In this document: positions 34,612 through 43,550 of the stretch, piece by piece
Position numbering within the stretch: the stretch's first letter is position 1
How the letters are laid out: every line of letters begins with the position of its first letter
Source: Neoroseomonas lacus
GTDB taxonomy: Bacteria > Pseudomonadota > Alphaproteobacteria > Acetobacterales > Acetobacteraceae
DNA: 64,000 nucleotides
Reading direction: 5' to 3'
NCBI RefSeq assembly: GCF_014644535.1
Contig: NZ_BMKW01000002.1
Span: 273,034-337,033, forward strand
The notes under the pieces: generated by a model
Seen by the model: the letters and a program-made list of their open reading frames with translations, nothing else
Told to the model about the DNA's origin: nothing
The model's database searches: none
Program-made: the position numbers and the translations under genes

Positions 34612-35274
34612 TCAGAACCGGCTTGCTGCCGCGTTGGTCTCCGTCGGGGAAGAGACGCCGGCTTCGAACGACGCACCTGCGGCGGTCTCATCCCGCCCGC
34701 CCCGACGCCATTGATTGGGCGTCACGCCGACAACACGCTTGAAGACCGTCGTGAAATGCGCTTGCGTCTGGAAGCCGACCGCGAGGGCGATTTGCACGAT
34801 CGGTTCGCGCGAATTGTGCAGAAGCTGGCGTGCGACAAGGATCCTGCGATGCGTGACGTAGTCATGCAGCCGTTGGCCTGCTGCGAGCCTGAACTGCGCC
34901 GCAAAATGCATTGCGCTGAGTCCAACGTGGCTCGCAACCTCGGCAAGCAGGATGCGGTCGCCGATGTTCGCGTCGATATGCATGACCACCTTGCGCAGCT
35001 TCCAGCGCGGCAAGGGAGAGATCCGTCGGCCGCCTCGCAGGCGCGGCTGCACCCGCAACGCCGAGAGGCATTCCATTAGTCGCCCGTGGAACGCTTCGGT
35101 GTAGTAGCCATGGATCACCTCCTCGGCCTGATCCTCCGGCAGGATCGCCCGGGCGAAGTGCATGATCGCGAGGTCCATCCGGCCGTCCGGAATTGACTGC
35201 TCCCAACTCACTTCCTGAGTCGAACACTCTTGCCAGTTCCCTGGGAACTGCGGGGGGGTGCCGATCGCGTGCAT
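34612..35274 (-). CDS. AraC-family regulator divergent from the malonate decarboxylase operon
   Basis: This 220-aa protein starts at ATG 35274 (AAGGA upstream). It has two HTH motifs (I-L-L-A-E-V-A-S-H-V-G-L-S-A-M-H-F; V-Q-I-A-L-A-V-G-F-Q-T-Q-A-H-F) and a short N-terminal part rich in helices. It is a clear paralogue of the regulator at 13745-14371. It is divergently placed 305 bp from mdcA, the usual site for a pathway regulator; in other bacteria the mdc regulator is LysR-type (MdcR) and none is seen here. Malonate control by this protein is inference. Confidence 0.88.
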   Translation of the reverse strand: MHAIGTPPQFPGNWQECSTQEVSWEQSIPDGRMDLAIMHFARAILPEDQAEEVIHGYYTEAFHGRLMECLSALRVQPRLRGGRRISPLPRWKLRKVVMHIDANIGDRILLAEVASHVGLSAMHFAAQFRLAAGQRLHDYVTHRRILVARQLLHNSREPIVQIALAVGFQTQAHFTTVFKRVVGVTPNQWRRGGRDETAAGASFEAGVSSPTETNAAASRF

Positions 35275-35579
35275 GGCGTCGATTCCTTCTGCTTGGCTCC
35301 TCAGGAGGGATCCAGACGTTGTCGCTGCCTGGACCCAAGGGGGCCCGGGACTGACCGTAGTTGTCGAGGGCCGTGGAATCCCGGACGCAATCCTGAAGAA
35401 ACCTGAAGGCGTTCATCCGCGAGGATAGCGACATGCGAAGTGGCAAGTTCTGCGTGGGGTCGGAAAAGCCCGATCGCCGCAGCCGGTATCGTTCGACGCG
35501 GGACGACACGCAGTCGGGAGCGAGGGAAGAAGGTGGCACGAACCGAGATCCAGCGCCGTTTAGCGGGCCAAGTCTGATC
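35275..35579. promoter_or_regulatory. Divergent araC / mdcA intergenic region
   Basis: These ~305 bp separate the AraC gene from the likely mdcA start. An in-frame start at 35433 would shorten the gap. The promoter and regulator-binding sites of the mdc operon should be here; no pair of repeats is obvious by eye. Confidence 0.4.
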
Positions 35580-37223
35580 ATGAACGGTTGGAACAGACAG
35601 AAACAGGACCGGGATGCTCGCCTCGGCGCGGCGGCAACGTCGGCCTCCCGCAAGATTGTGGCGGCGGACCAAGCGAAGGCGCTGCTCGAGGCGGTCATCA
35701 GGCCCGGTGACAGGGTCTGCCTCGAAGGAGACAACCAGAAGCAGGCGGATTTCCTGGCGGAATGCCTCGCGGCCGTCGATCCCCAGCGCATCCACGACCT
35801 GCACATCGTCCAGTCGGGGCTTGTGCTCCAGGCCCATATCGATCTCTTTGAGAAGGGCATCGCGCGGAAGCTAGATTTTTCGTACTCCGGCCCGCAGGGC
35901 GCGGCCATTGCGCGCGCCCTGACCGGCGGGCGGATCGAGCTTGGCGCGATCCACACCTATATCGAACTTTTCGCTCGCTACTTCGTGGACCTGACGCCCC
36001 ATGTCGCGTTGATTGCGGCGGTGGAGGCCGATCACGCCGGCAACCTCTACACCGGCCCGAATACGGAGGACACGCCGACCATCGTCGAGGCGACCGCCTT
36101 TAAGTCGGGCATCGTCATCGCCCAGGTCAATCGGATCGTCGATACGCTGCCGCGCGTGGACATACCTGGCGACCGCGTGGACTTCGTGATCCAGGTCGAC
36201 CGTCCCTTCTATGTTGAGCCGCTGTTCACCCGGGATCCCGCGGCGATCACCGAAACCCAGATCCTGATGGCCATGATGGCGATCAAGGGCATCTATGCCG
36301 AGTATGGCGTCACGCGGCTCAACCACGGCATCGGCTTTCCCACTGCGGCGATCGAATTACTGCTGCCGACCTATGGCGAGACGCTCGGCCTGAAGGGCCG
36401 CATCGCGACCCATTGGGCGCTCAACCCTCATCCGACCTTGATCCCCGCCATTGAAAGCGGCTGGGTCCAGCAGGTCCACTGCTTCGGCAGCGAGGTCGGC
36501 ATGGACAACTACATGTCGGCCCGCCCCGATGTGTTCTTCACTGGCCATGACGGGACGCTACGGTCCAATCGCTTGCTGTGCCAAACGGCCGGTCTCTACG
36601 CTTGCGACATGTTCATCGGCTCGACCCTGCAGGTCGATCTCATGGGCAACAGCTCCACTGTCACCACCGGACGTATCGCGGGTTTCGGCGGCGCACCAAA
36701 CATGGGCTCGGACGCTCGCGGCCGTCGCCATCCGAGCCCCGCCTGGCTGAAGGCTGGACGAGAGGCGGTCGACGAACCCACGACACTCACGCGCGGGCGC
36801 AAGCTGGTGGTCCAGATCCTGGAGACCTTCGGCGACAAGATGACGCCGAACTTCGTCGAAACGCTCGACGCCGTCGCCATGGCGAAGGATCTGCATTTCG
36901 AACTCGCGCCGGTGATGATCTACGGCGACGACGTGACGCATATCGTCACCGAGGAAGGTATCGCCAACCTGCTGCTCTGCCGCGGTCCGGGCGAACGCGA
37001 GCAGGCGATACGCGGGGTGGCAGGCTACACCGAGGTCGGTCGCGGCCGCGACCCTGTGGCGGCAGAGGATCTACGCCGGCGCGGCATCATCCGTCGGCCG
37101 GAGGATCTCGGCATCGATCTCCTCGCGGTGAGCCGGCAGCTTCTTGCCGCGCGGTCCATCGAGGATTTGGCGCGTTGGTCGGGCGGTCTCTACCGGCCGC
37201 CCTCGCGCTTCCGGAACTGGTGA
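35580..37223 (+). CDS. mdcA: Malonate decarboxylase alpha subunit (ACP transferase)
   Basis: This 547-aa protein, from ATG 35580, matches the usual ~550 aa; a start at 35433 would add 49 atypical residues. It shows MdcA features such as C-L-E-G-D-N-Q-K-Q-A-D-F-L, N-H-G-I-G-F-P-T-A-A-I-E-L-L and G-N-S-S-T-V-T-T-G-R-I. The subunit swaps acetyl for malonyl on the carrier protein (acetyl-S-ACP:malonate ACP transferase). It is the first gene of a complete biotin-independent operon. No strong ribosome-binding site precedes 35580, so the start is the least certain point. Confidence 0.95.
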   Translation: MNGWNRQKQDRDARLGAAATSASRKIVAADQAKALLEAVIRPGDRVCLEGDNQKQADFLAECLAAVDPQRIHDLHIVQSGLVLQAHIDLFEKGIARKLDFSYSGPQGAAIARALTGGRIELGAIHTYIELFARYFVDLTPHVALIAAVEADHAGNLYTGPNTEDTPTIVEATAFKSGIVIAQVNRIVDTLPRVDIPGDRVDFVIQVDRPFYVEPLFTRDPAAITETQILMAMMAIKGIYAEYGVTRLNHGIGFPTAAIELLLPTYGETLGLKGRIATHWALNPHPTLIPAIESGWVQQVHCFGSEVGMDNYMSARPDVFFTGHDGTLRSNRLLCQTAGLYACDMFIGSTLQVDLMGNSSTVTTGRIAGFGGAPNMGSDARGRRHPSPAWLKAGREAVDEPTTLTRGRKLVVQILETFGDKMTPNFVETLDAVAMAKDLHFELAPVMIYGDDVTHIVTEEGIANLLLCRGPGEREQAIRGVAGYTEVGRGRDPVAAEDLRRRGIIRRPEDLGIDLLAVSRQLLAARSIEDLARWSGGLYRPPSRFRNW

Positions 37224-37235
37224 GGAGAGACTCGC

Positions 37236-37550
37236 ATGGAGCAGTTCCAACTCCAGGGCAAGGCGGTGCGTCGGGCCGGCGGGACGCGGCGCCAGGCACT
37301 GACCGGCGTGAATGCGTCCGGCAATCTCGAGATCCTGGTGGAACGTGTGCTTGCCGACCACGAGTGCATGGTCGAGGTGACGACCGCTGTCGCCGGCTTC
37401 CGCGGAACCTGGGATGCGGTCGCGCAGGATTTCTTCACCCGCGCCTCGCCGGGCGGCCTGCGCTTTTCGATCAACGACGGCGGTGCGCGGCCCGATACCG
37501 TGATGCTGCGCTTGTTGCAAAGCGTGCGGCTGATGGAGCGCGAGCCATGA
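37236..37550 (+). CDS. mdcC: Malonate decarboxylase acyl carrier protein (delta)
   Basis: This 104-aa protein follows mdcA by 12 bp, behind GAGGAGAG. The prosthetic-group serine is in G-V-N-A-S-G-N-L-E (Ser28), where 2'-(5''-phosphoribosyl)-3'-dephospho-CoA is attached. It carries the malonyl and acetyl groups between subunits. Its stop overlaps the start of mdcD (ATGA). Confidence 0.94.
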   Translation: MEQFQLQGKAVRRAGGTRRQALTGVNASGNLEILVERVLADHECMVEVTTAVAGFRGTWDAVAQDFFTRASPGGLRFSINDGGARPDTVMLRLLQSVRLMEREP

Positions 37551-38461
37551 TCGCCGCGGTTCAGATCGGTCGCGCCGATTGGTACGAGGCATCGGCACGA
37601 GATCGTATCGCCGGCCTTCTCGATGCAGGGAGCTTCGTCGAGTTCCTCGGTCCCGAGCAACGGATCATGAGCCCGCATCTGGCCCAGTTCGACCTGACCG
37701 GTGCCTTTGATGACGGCATCGCGGTTGGGCGCGGGACGCTCGATGGACAGGCGGTGCTGGTCGCGGCGCAGGAGGGTCGCTTCCTCGGCGGTGCCTTCGG
37801 CGAGGTCCATGGGGCGAAGCTCCTCGGTCTGTTGCGCGGAGCGCGCGAACGCCCGCCACGCGCCGTCCTTCTGCTGCTTGATACCGGCGGCGTCCGCCTG
37901 CAGGAGGCGAATGCCGGGGAACTCGCGATCTCCGAGGTCATCCACGCGATCCTGAACCTGCGCCGTTCCGGCGTTCCGGTCATAGCGCTGATCGGCGGCC
38001 GCGCCGGTGCCTTCGGCGGCGGCGGCATCATCACCGCCTGCTGCAGCCGCATCGTGGTGGCCGAGCATGCGCGGATCAGCGTCAGCGGTCCGGAGGTAAT
38101 CGAGACCAACAAGGGTGTGGAGGAATTCGACTCCCGCGACCGCGCGCTGGTCTGGAGGGTCTGCGGCGCTCGATCACGCTACCTGCTGGGTGGCGCTGAT
38201 GGCTACGTGACCGGCAGCATCGCCGCAATGCGCAAGGCGGCCGCCGCGATGATCGCCGATGTGCCGTCCTTTGGTATGACGATGCTGCAGGCCGAACAGC
38301 AGCGCCTCACGGACCGGTTGCATCGCTTCGGCGCCTGCCGCGATGCACCGGAGATCTGGCGGGCAGCCGGCCTGCCGGAGCCCGACCGCGTCGGCGACAT
38401 TGATGACGAGGCGTTTCTTACCATGCCACGGATAGCGGGGGCGGATCATGACGCTCGATGA
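37547..38461 (+). CDS. mdcD: Malonate decarboxylase beta subunit
   Basis: This 304-aa carboxyltransferase-type subunit starts at ATG 37547, overlapping mdcC by 4 bp. It has the crotonase-like core with L-L-L-D-T-G-G-V-R-L-Q-E-A-N, I-G-G-R-A-G-A-F-G-G-G-G and S-V-S-G-P-E-V-I-E. With MdcE it decarboxylates malonyl-S-ACP to acetyl-S-ACP. It overlaps mdcE by 14 bp. Confidence 0.94.
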   Translation: MIAAVQIGRADWYEASARDRIAGLLDAGSFVEFLGPEQRIMSPHLAQFDLTGAFDDGIAVGRGTLDGQAVLVAAQEGRFLGGAFGEVHGAKLLGLLRGARERPPRAVLLLLDTGGVRLQEANAGELAISEVIHAILNLRRSGVPVIALIGGRAGAFGGGGIITACCSRIVVAEHARISVSGPEVIETNKGVEEFDSRDRALVWRVCGARSRYLLGGADGYVTGSIAAMRKAAAAMIADVPSFGMTMLQAEQQRLTDRLHRFGACRDAPEIWRAAGLPEPDRVGDIDDEAFLTMPRIAGADHDAR

Positions 38462-39173
38462 GGTTCTGGCCGCCCTGTTCCCTGGCGGCCATACGGTACA
38501 GCCTGGCCCTTTCGGCACCATCGACGGCACGGCGCGCATCAAAGGGGCGGGCGAGATCATCGTCGTTGGCATCGCCGGCGGCACGCCGCTCGGTATCGGC
38601 GGGGCCCTCCTGCTCGCGGGTCATGTCCTCGATGCCGTGCGGGCCGGCCGGAAGGAGCCGATCATCGTGCTGGTCGACACCTCCAGCCAGGCGATGGCGC
38701 GGCGCGAGGAACTGCTCGGGCTCAACGAATACCTAGCCCATCTTGCCAAGAGCCTGGCCTTCGCCGCGATGGAGGGGCACCGGACCGTCAGCGTGCTGTA
38801 CGGCCCGGCCGCCGCAGGCGCTTTCATTGCCGCCGCTCTCTCCAGCCAGATCCTGGTCGCGCTCCCCGGCGCCGCGCCGAGCGTGATGGACCTGCCATCC
38901 ATCTCCCGCGTCACCAAACTGCCGCTGGACCGCCTGGCGAGCCTGGCGCAGACAACGCCAATCTTCGCGCCGGGCGTTGTGCCGCTCCTCGCCACCGGAG
39001 CGGTGACGGAGGCGTGGCAGGCCGGCGATGACTTCGCCGCGCGTTTGGCCGTGCTGCTCGCGGGCGACCATGCGGCGGTGGATACGCGGGACCAGCTTGG
39101 GTTCGAGCGGCATGGCCGCCTGCTGGCTGGGGAGGTCGCACGACAGGTCGCCGCGGCCGCCGCCCATGACTGA
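38448..39173 (+). CDS. mdcE: Malonate decarboxylase gamma subunit
   Basis: This 241-aa protein has I-I-V-V-G-I-A-G-G-T-P-L-G, V-D-T-S-S-Q-A-M-A-R-R-E and Y-G-P-A-A-A-G-A-F motifs of MdcE. It pairs with MdcD in the decarboxylase. Its start is embedded in mdcD (14-bp overlap) and it overlaps mdcG by 8 bp, implying tight translational coupling. Confidence 0.94.
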   Translation: MTLDEVLAALFPGGHTVQPGPFGTIDGTARIKGAGEIIVVGIAGGTPLGIGGALLLAGHVLDAVRAGRKEPIIVLVDTSSQAMARREELLGLNEYLAHLAKSLAFAAMEGHRTVSVLYGPAAAGAFIAAALSSQILVALPGAAPSVMDLPSISRVTKLPLDRLASLAQTTPIFAPGVVPLLATGAVTEAWQAGDDFAARLAVLLAGDHAAVDTRDQLGFERHGRLLAGEVARQVAAAAAHD

Positions 39174-39855
39174 TATTCGTGACAGGTCCTGGCAGCGGCA
39201 CGATCTGCTTCAGGTGGCGCCCGTGGCTTGGCGCCTCGCCCTTGGCAGCGCGCCCCTTGTCGCCGAGCTGCCCTTCGTGCGTGGTTGGTCCGAGCGCGGC
39301 TGGCCCGTCATCCTGCGCCGACACGCCGAGCATGAGGATAGCGACCTCGTGCCAGTCGGTCTGCCGCTGCCGCCCGGGGCAGGGCGACATCGCGTGGCAC
39401 TCCTGCTGCCACGCGCGGCGATCCTGCATATCCGGCGACCGCCAACTCTCCGGGCGGCGGCCTGGGCAGCCGACCCGGCCTGGCGTGCGACGATCAATGC
39501 CCTGCTCGAGCTGGGCGAACGGCGACACGTCGAACCTGCCGTCGTCGGCAGCCTGCTGTGGCAGCACCTCACGGGCCTGCCGTACCTGACGCCCAGTTCG
39601 GATCTGGATCTCCTCTGGCCGATCCGGTGCCTTCGCGACGCGTATCCGTTGCTGGACGGCATCGCCCGCGTTCAGCAGACCGCGTGCCTGAGGATAGACG
39701 GCGAATTGATCCTGCCCGACAGCACGGCCGTGCAGTGGCGCGAGCTTTGGAATGCGAGGCTGGGCTCGGACGATGCCGAGATCCTCGGAAAGAGCCTGGC
39801 TGGTGTGCGGCTAATCGCGCGGAGCAGCGTTGTGCCATCCGGGTACGACGCATGA
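39166..39855 (+). CDS. mdcG: Holo-ACP synthase (phosphoribosyl-dephospho-CoA transferase)
   Basis: This 229-aa protein starts at ATG 39166. The nucleotidyltransferase-like motif P-S-S-D-L-D-L-L-W (two Asp) is present near residue 145. It attaches the prosthetic group made by MdcB to MdcC. It overlaps mdcE by 8 bp and mdcB by 4 bp (ATGA). Confidence 0.92.
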   Translation: MTDIRDRSWQRHDLLQVAPVAWRLALGSAPLVAELPFVRGWSERGWPVILRRHAEHEDSDLVPVGLPLPPGAGRHRVALLLPRAAILHIRRPPTLRAAAWAADPAWRATINALLELGERRHVEPAVVGSLLWQHLTGLPYLTPSSDLDLLWPIRCLRDAYPLLDGIARVQQTACLRIDGELILPDSTAVQWRELWNARLGSDDAEILGKSLAGVRLIARSSVVPSGYDA

Positions 39856-40730
39856 TGGCCGCGCCGTCTCGCCGGCTTGCTGCCATTCCGCCGCGGCCCG
39901 AAGCCTCGCGCCTCATTGCCGATTGCGCGGTGGACGCGCTGCTGAAGGAACTTGACGCCTGGCCGAAGCCGGGTCTGGTGAGCCGCATCGACAGTGGCAG
40001 CCACAAGGATATGGACGCCGACATGTTGGCGGAGAGCGCCGAGGCGCTGCGCCCGTTCTTCGCCGAACTCGCACTGGCCGGGCAGGCTGGCGCGGCGATG
40101 GGTGAATTACGGGCGATCGGACTACGCGCCGAGACGGCGATGCTCGCGGCGACGGGCGGTGTGAACACGCATCGCGGTGCGATCTTCGGACTAGGGCTGC
40201 TGTGCGCCGCCGCGGGGCAAATGGGGCGCGCGATCGTGCCGTCCGGCCTGGGCGAGGTGGTACGGCGATGCTGGGGGCATGAGATAATGCGCGGCCCAGT
40301 GCCGCTCTTCAGCCATGGCACCGCCGCGCTACGGCAATACGGCGCTGGAGGCGCGCGGGCCGAAGCCGCCAGCGGCTTCCGCAGCGTCCACGACATCGGC
40401 CTGCCGGCCTTGCGTCGGGGTCGCGCGCTGCAGCCAAAGGACCGGGATGCGGCGGCCGTCCACGCATGCTTTGCCCTCATCGCACGCGTGCAGGACACCA
40501 ACCTGCTGCATCGCGGCGGGGTGTCCGGGCAACGCATGGCTGCCACGATGGCAGACTTCTTTCTGCGGTGCGGCGGGGTCGGAAACAGGGATTGGCGCGC
40601 GCGGGCGACGGCGGCCCATGCGGTCTTCGTCGCTCTGGGCCTGAGCCCGGGCGGCTGTGCCGACCTACTGGCCATGACACTGTTCGTCGACACCGTCGGC
40701 AGCTTGGGCGGCCTGGACGCGCCGCAATGA
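39852..40730 (+). CDS. mdcB: Triphosphoribosyl-dephospho-CoA synthase
   Basis: This 292-aa CitG-like enzyme starts at ATG 39852. It contains P-K-P-G-L-V-S-R-I-D-S-G-S-H-K-D-M-D, G-G-V-N-T-H-R-G-A-I-F and D-T-N-L-L-H-R-G-G. It makes the prosthetic-group precursor from ATP and dephospho-CoA. Placed between mdcG and mdcF, with 4-bp overlaps on both sides. Confidence 0.93.
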   Translation: MMAAPSRRLAAIPPRPEASRLIADCAVDALLKELDAWPKPGLVSRIDSGSHKDMDADMLAESAEALRPFFAELALAGQAGAAMGELRAIGLRAETAMLAATGGVNTHRGAIFGLGLLCAAAGQMGRAIVPSGLGEVVRRCWGHEIMRGPVPLFSHGTAALRQYGAGGARAEAASGFRSVHDIGLPALRRGRALQPKDRDAAAVHACFALIARVQDTNLLHRGGVSGQRMAATMADFFLRCGGVGNRDWRARATAAHAVFVALGLSPGGCADLLAMTLFVDTVGSLGGLDAPQ

Positions 40731-41662
40731 CAACCATCCTGCTCAATGCATTGGCGCCGATCTTCGCCGTCATGGCGCTCGGCTACCTGGCGGGCTGGAT
40801 GCGGGACATCGACAATCGTCATGTCGGAGAACTGACCGCGCTGGTGATGGACTTTGCGTTGCCTGCCTCCCTCTTTGCCGCCACCGCCGCGACGCCACGC
40901 GCCGTGTTGCTGGACCAGCTACCACTCGTTGGCGTCTTCGCTGGTTCGATGCTGCTGCTGTATACGGTGTCCTTCGCAATGCAGCGCACGCTGTACGGCC
41001 TCGGCGCAGCGGCGGCATCCGTGCAGGCCCTGACGGTGGCGCAGCCCAACTATGCCGCCGCGGGTCTGCCGCTGAGCGCTGCCGTCTTCGGTCCGGCCGG
41101 CACCCTCTATGTGGCGCTAGCCCTCGCCACGGCCTCCATTGTGCTGTCACCTCTCACGCTCGCCGTCCTCGAAGCCGGCAGTGCCAGGGGTCCCCGCGCA
41201 GCCGGACCTGCTGGTGTGATCCGGGCCATCAGCCGTTCGCTGTGCAAACCGGTCGTGCTGGCGCCACTGGCCGGCATCGCCATCTCTCTGCTCGGTATCG
41301 AGCTGCCCGATGCGGCGGAACGCTCCTTTGCGCTGATCGGCCAGACGGCTGGGGGCGTTGCACTGTTCCTGACCGGGCTAATCCTCTCTGCCCAGCGCAC
41401 CGCACTGGGCACCAATGTCTGGAGCGGCGCGCTTTTGAAGAACGTCGCGCACCCCGTGCTTGCTATGGTGCTGCTTGCGGCGCTGCCCCTGGATGCCGAG
41501 GCACGGCGAGCGGCGATCCTGCTCTGTGCCTTGCCATCCGGCTTCTTCGGCGCGCTGTTCTCCTTGCGGTACGGCGTCGATTCTGGCCTAGCCGGATCGA
41601 CGCTGATCGTCAGCTCCCTCGCCAGCGCCATCACCCTTCCCATCGCACTGATCCTGACGTGA
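40727..41662 (+). CDS. mdcF: AEC-family transporter, probable malonate carrier
   Basis: This 311-aa protein has about ten membrane segments in the AEC (auxin efflux carrier) pattern, with N-Y-A-A-A-G-L-P in the N-terminal half and a C-terminal repeat ending in I-A-L-I-L-T. The N-terminal hydrophobic start I-L-L-N-A-L-A-P-I-F-A is typical. AEC members in mdc operons (MdcF) are thought to import malonate. No MdcL/MdcM pair is present here. Start overlaps mdcB (ATGA). Confidence 0.88.
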   Translation: MTTILLNALAPIFAVMALGYLAGWMRDIDNRHVGELTALVMDFALPASLFAATAATPRAVLLDQLPLVGVFAGSMLLLYTVSFAMQRTLYGLGAAAASVQALTVAQPNYAAAGLPLSAAVFGPAGTLYVALALATASIVLSPLTLAVLEAGSARGPRAAGPAGVIRAISRSLCKPVVLAPLAGIAISLLGIELPDAAERSFALIGQTAGGVALFLTGLILSAQRTALGTNVWSGALLKNVAHPVLAMVLLAALPLDAEARRAAILLCALPSGFFGALFSLRYGVDSGLAGSTLIVSSLASAITLPIALILT

Positions 41663-42597
41663 CTGATCGCCCTTTGGCGATCCTGTGCTCCGGTCAGGGC
41701 GCGCAGAATCCGGGGATGTTCGACCTGGTCGCGACCTGCTCCGAGGCGGAACCCGTTTTCGCCGCTGCGTCACTGATCCTCGGGCAGGACCCGCGCGATT
41801 TCGTGCACAGGGCGGATGCGGCGGACCTTTACTCGGACCGGATCGGTCAGATCCTCTGTTGCACGGCTGCGATGGCGGCATGGGAAGCGCTCGGATCGGC
41901 GAAACCGCGCTCCACGGTCATGGCAGGCTACAGCGTTGGCGAGGTCGCGGCCTGGGGCTGCGCCGGCGCGATCGACGTCGAGCCGCTGCTCCGCCTGGTA
42001 CAGCAGCGGGCAGTGCTCATGGACAACGCGGCCCCGGCCGATGGCCGCCTCGTCGCCATCGTCGGCCTGCGCCGCGCGACCTTGGAGAGCATCGTCACGC
42101 GTCACGCGGTCTCCATCGCGATCATCGACGACGTGGATACTTTCGTCATCGGCGGTGCCGGAACCGATCTCGATGCGGCCTGCCAGGATGCCGCGGCGGC
42201 GGGCGCAAGGCGGGTGGTGAGGCTACGGGTTGCGGTCCCATCGCACACACCACGGCTGGGCTCTGCGTCGGCGCCGTTCCGGGAGGCGCTGCGCGCGACG
42301 GCGCCGCGCCTTCCGGCCTCAGCTTGCCGATTGCTGAGCGGCATCGACGGCACAAGCGTGCGGGACATCGAGGCCGGTGCCGACAAACTCGCGCGCCAGA
42401 TCTCCTGCACGATCGACTGGGCGGCATGCCTGGAAAGCTGCCAGGCCTGCCTTGCGGAGGCCGCGTTGGAGCTTGGGCCTGGGACAATACTGAGTCGTGG
42501 AGCTGCGGCGTGGTTCCCGGCTCGAAACCTGCGCGCGGTCGAGGATTTTCGCAGTATCGCCGGCCTGCGCGACTGGGTCCAAGCGGCGACGCGCTGA
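41659..42597 (+). CDS. mdcH: Malonyl-CoA:ACP transacylase
   Basis: This 312-aa protein starts at a GTG (41659) overlapping the mdcF stop (GTGA). It has the FabD-like motifs C-S-G-Q-G-A-Q and the nucleophile elbow G-Y-S-V-G-E, and the catalytic His region V-P-S-H-T-P. It charges the carrier protein with malonyl from malonyl-CoA to start the cycle. A 122-bp gap follows before the next gene. Confidence 0.92.
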   Translation: MTDRPLAILCSGQGAQNPGMFDLVATCSEAEPVFAAASLILGQDPRDFVHRADAADLYSDRIGQILCCTAAMAAWEALGSAKPRSTVMAGYSVGEVAAWGCAGAIDVEPLLRLVQQRAVLMDNAAPADGRLVAIVGLRRATLESIVTRHAVSIAIIDDVDTFVIGGAGTDLDAACQDAAAAGARRVVRLRVAVPSHTPRLGSASAPFREALRATAPRLPASACRLLSGIDGTSVRDIEAGADKLARQISCTIDWAACLESCQACLAEAALELGPGTILSRGAAAWFPARNLRAVEDFRSIAGLRDWVQAATR

Positions 42598-42719
42598 CGC
42601 CGGATCCGCACGACGCATGGGAACCGGCAATCCCGGCGTGCTGCACGAAATATCCCAAGCCCTGCGCGAGACGAAGATGCGGCACCGCGGTCGAGGCCGC
42701 CCAGGAAGGATCTGATCCG

Positions 42720-43520
42720 ATGCTGCAGGGCTTCACCGTCCCGCTGACGCCGCAGGGCAACTCCGCGCTCACGCCGCCGCCGCCCTGGCATTATTCGAGC
42801 GACTGCATGGCGATCGAGTACTGGGCCGACCCGGCGGCGGTCGCGGCGCTGCTGCCGCCCGGCATGGTGCCGGATACCGCGTCGATGGGCCGGTGCTTCC
42901 TATGGTTCCTCGACTGGCAGTTCACCGGATCCAATGACGAGCTCACGGATCCCGCCCGTTACCAGTACCGGGAGGCCTTCATCCTCGCCGAGGCTCGCTT
43001 CGAGGGAATGGCGGTCAACTACTGCCCCTTCATCTTCGTCGACAATGATGCCGCCCTTGCGCGTGGTTGGATCCAGGGCTTTCCGAAGAAGCTTGGCAGC
43101 ATCTTCCAGACCCGCAGCTTCGCTGCGCCGAGCCCGGCGGCCGCGCCGCTCGCGACGGGCAGTCGGTTCGGCGCCAGCGTCTCCGCGCATGGGGAACGCA
43201 TCGCGACAGCACGTATCCAGCTTGAGGAGGCGATCGCCGACCCTACGACCGTCTTCAGGCGCCCGACGACGATCCGTCGCTATTTTCCGCGCCTGACTCT
43301 GACCGATCGCGACAAGCCGCCAGTGAACGAACTGACACTTTCTCTGACCGACAACCTGACCATCGTCGACCTTTGGGCGGGCTCCGCCGAGCTCCAGCTT
43401 CCTGAGGTGCGCGGCGAGGAGATGCACACCCTCGCCCCGCTCAAGGTCGGTCGCGGCTATCGCTTCAGCATGGCCTATTCCGTGACCGATCTGCAGATCC
43501 TCAAGGACTACACGGCGTGA
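42720..43520 (+). CDS. Acetoacetate decarboxylase family protein
   Basis: This 266-aa protein starts at ATG 42720 (AAGGA upstream). It has the Adc family core: R-E-A-F-I-L-A-E, F-V-D-N-D-A-A, and G-F-P-K-K-L-G-S-I, where a lysine (K123/K124) is the Schiff-base residue in acetoacetate decarboxylases. Many homologues are not true decarboxylases but aldolase/dehydratase-like enzymes. Its position between mdcH and a TPP enzyme suggests it acts on a C3-C4 keto acid related to malonate semialdehyde or acetoacetate (inference). Confidence 0.85.
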   Translation: MLQGFTVPLTPQGNSALTPPPPWHYSSDCMAIEYWADPAAVAALLPPGMVPDTASMGRCFLWFLDWQFTGSNDELTDPARYQYREAFILAEARFEGMAVNYCPFIFVDNDAALARGWIQGFPKKLGSIFQTRSFAAPSPAAAPLATGSRFGASVSAHGERIATARIQLEEAIADPTTVFRRPTTIRRYFPRLTLTDRDKPPVNELTLSLTDNLTIVDLWAGSAELQLPEVRGEEMHTLAPLKVGRGYRFSMAYSVTDLQILKDYTA

Positions 43521-43550
43521 CGGCCAACAACTGGTTCGGGGAGCAGTAGG

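Noticed and set aside
36578..37546. Frame continuing upstream of mdcD
   Set aside because: Arginine-rich shadow of mdcA; the true mdcD start is ATG 37547, overlapping mdcC.
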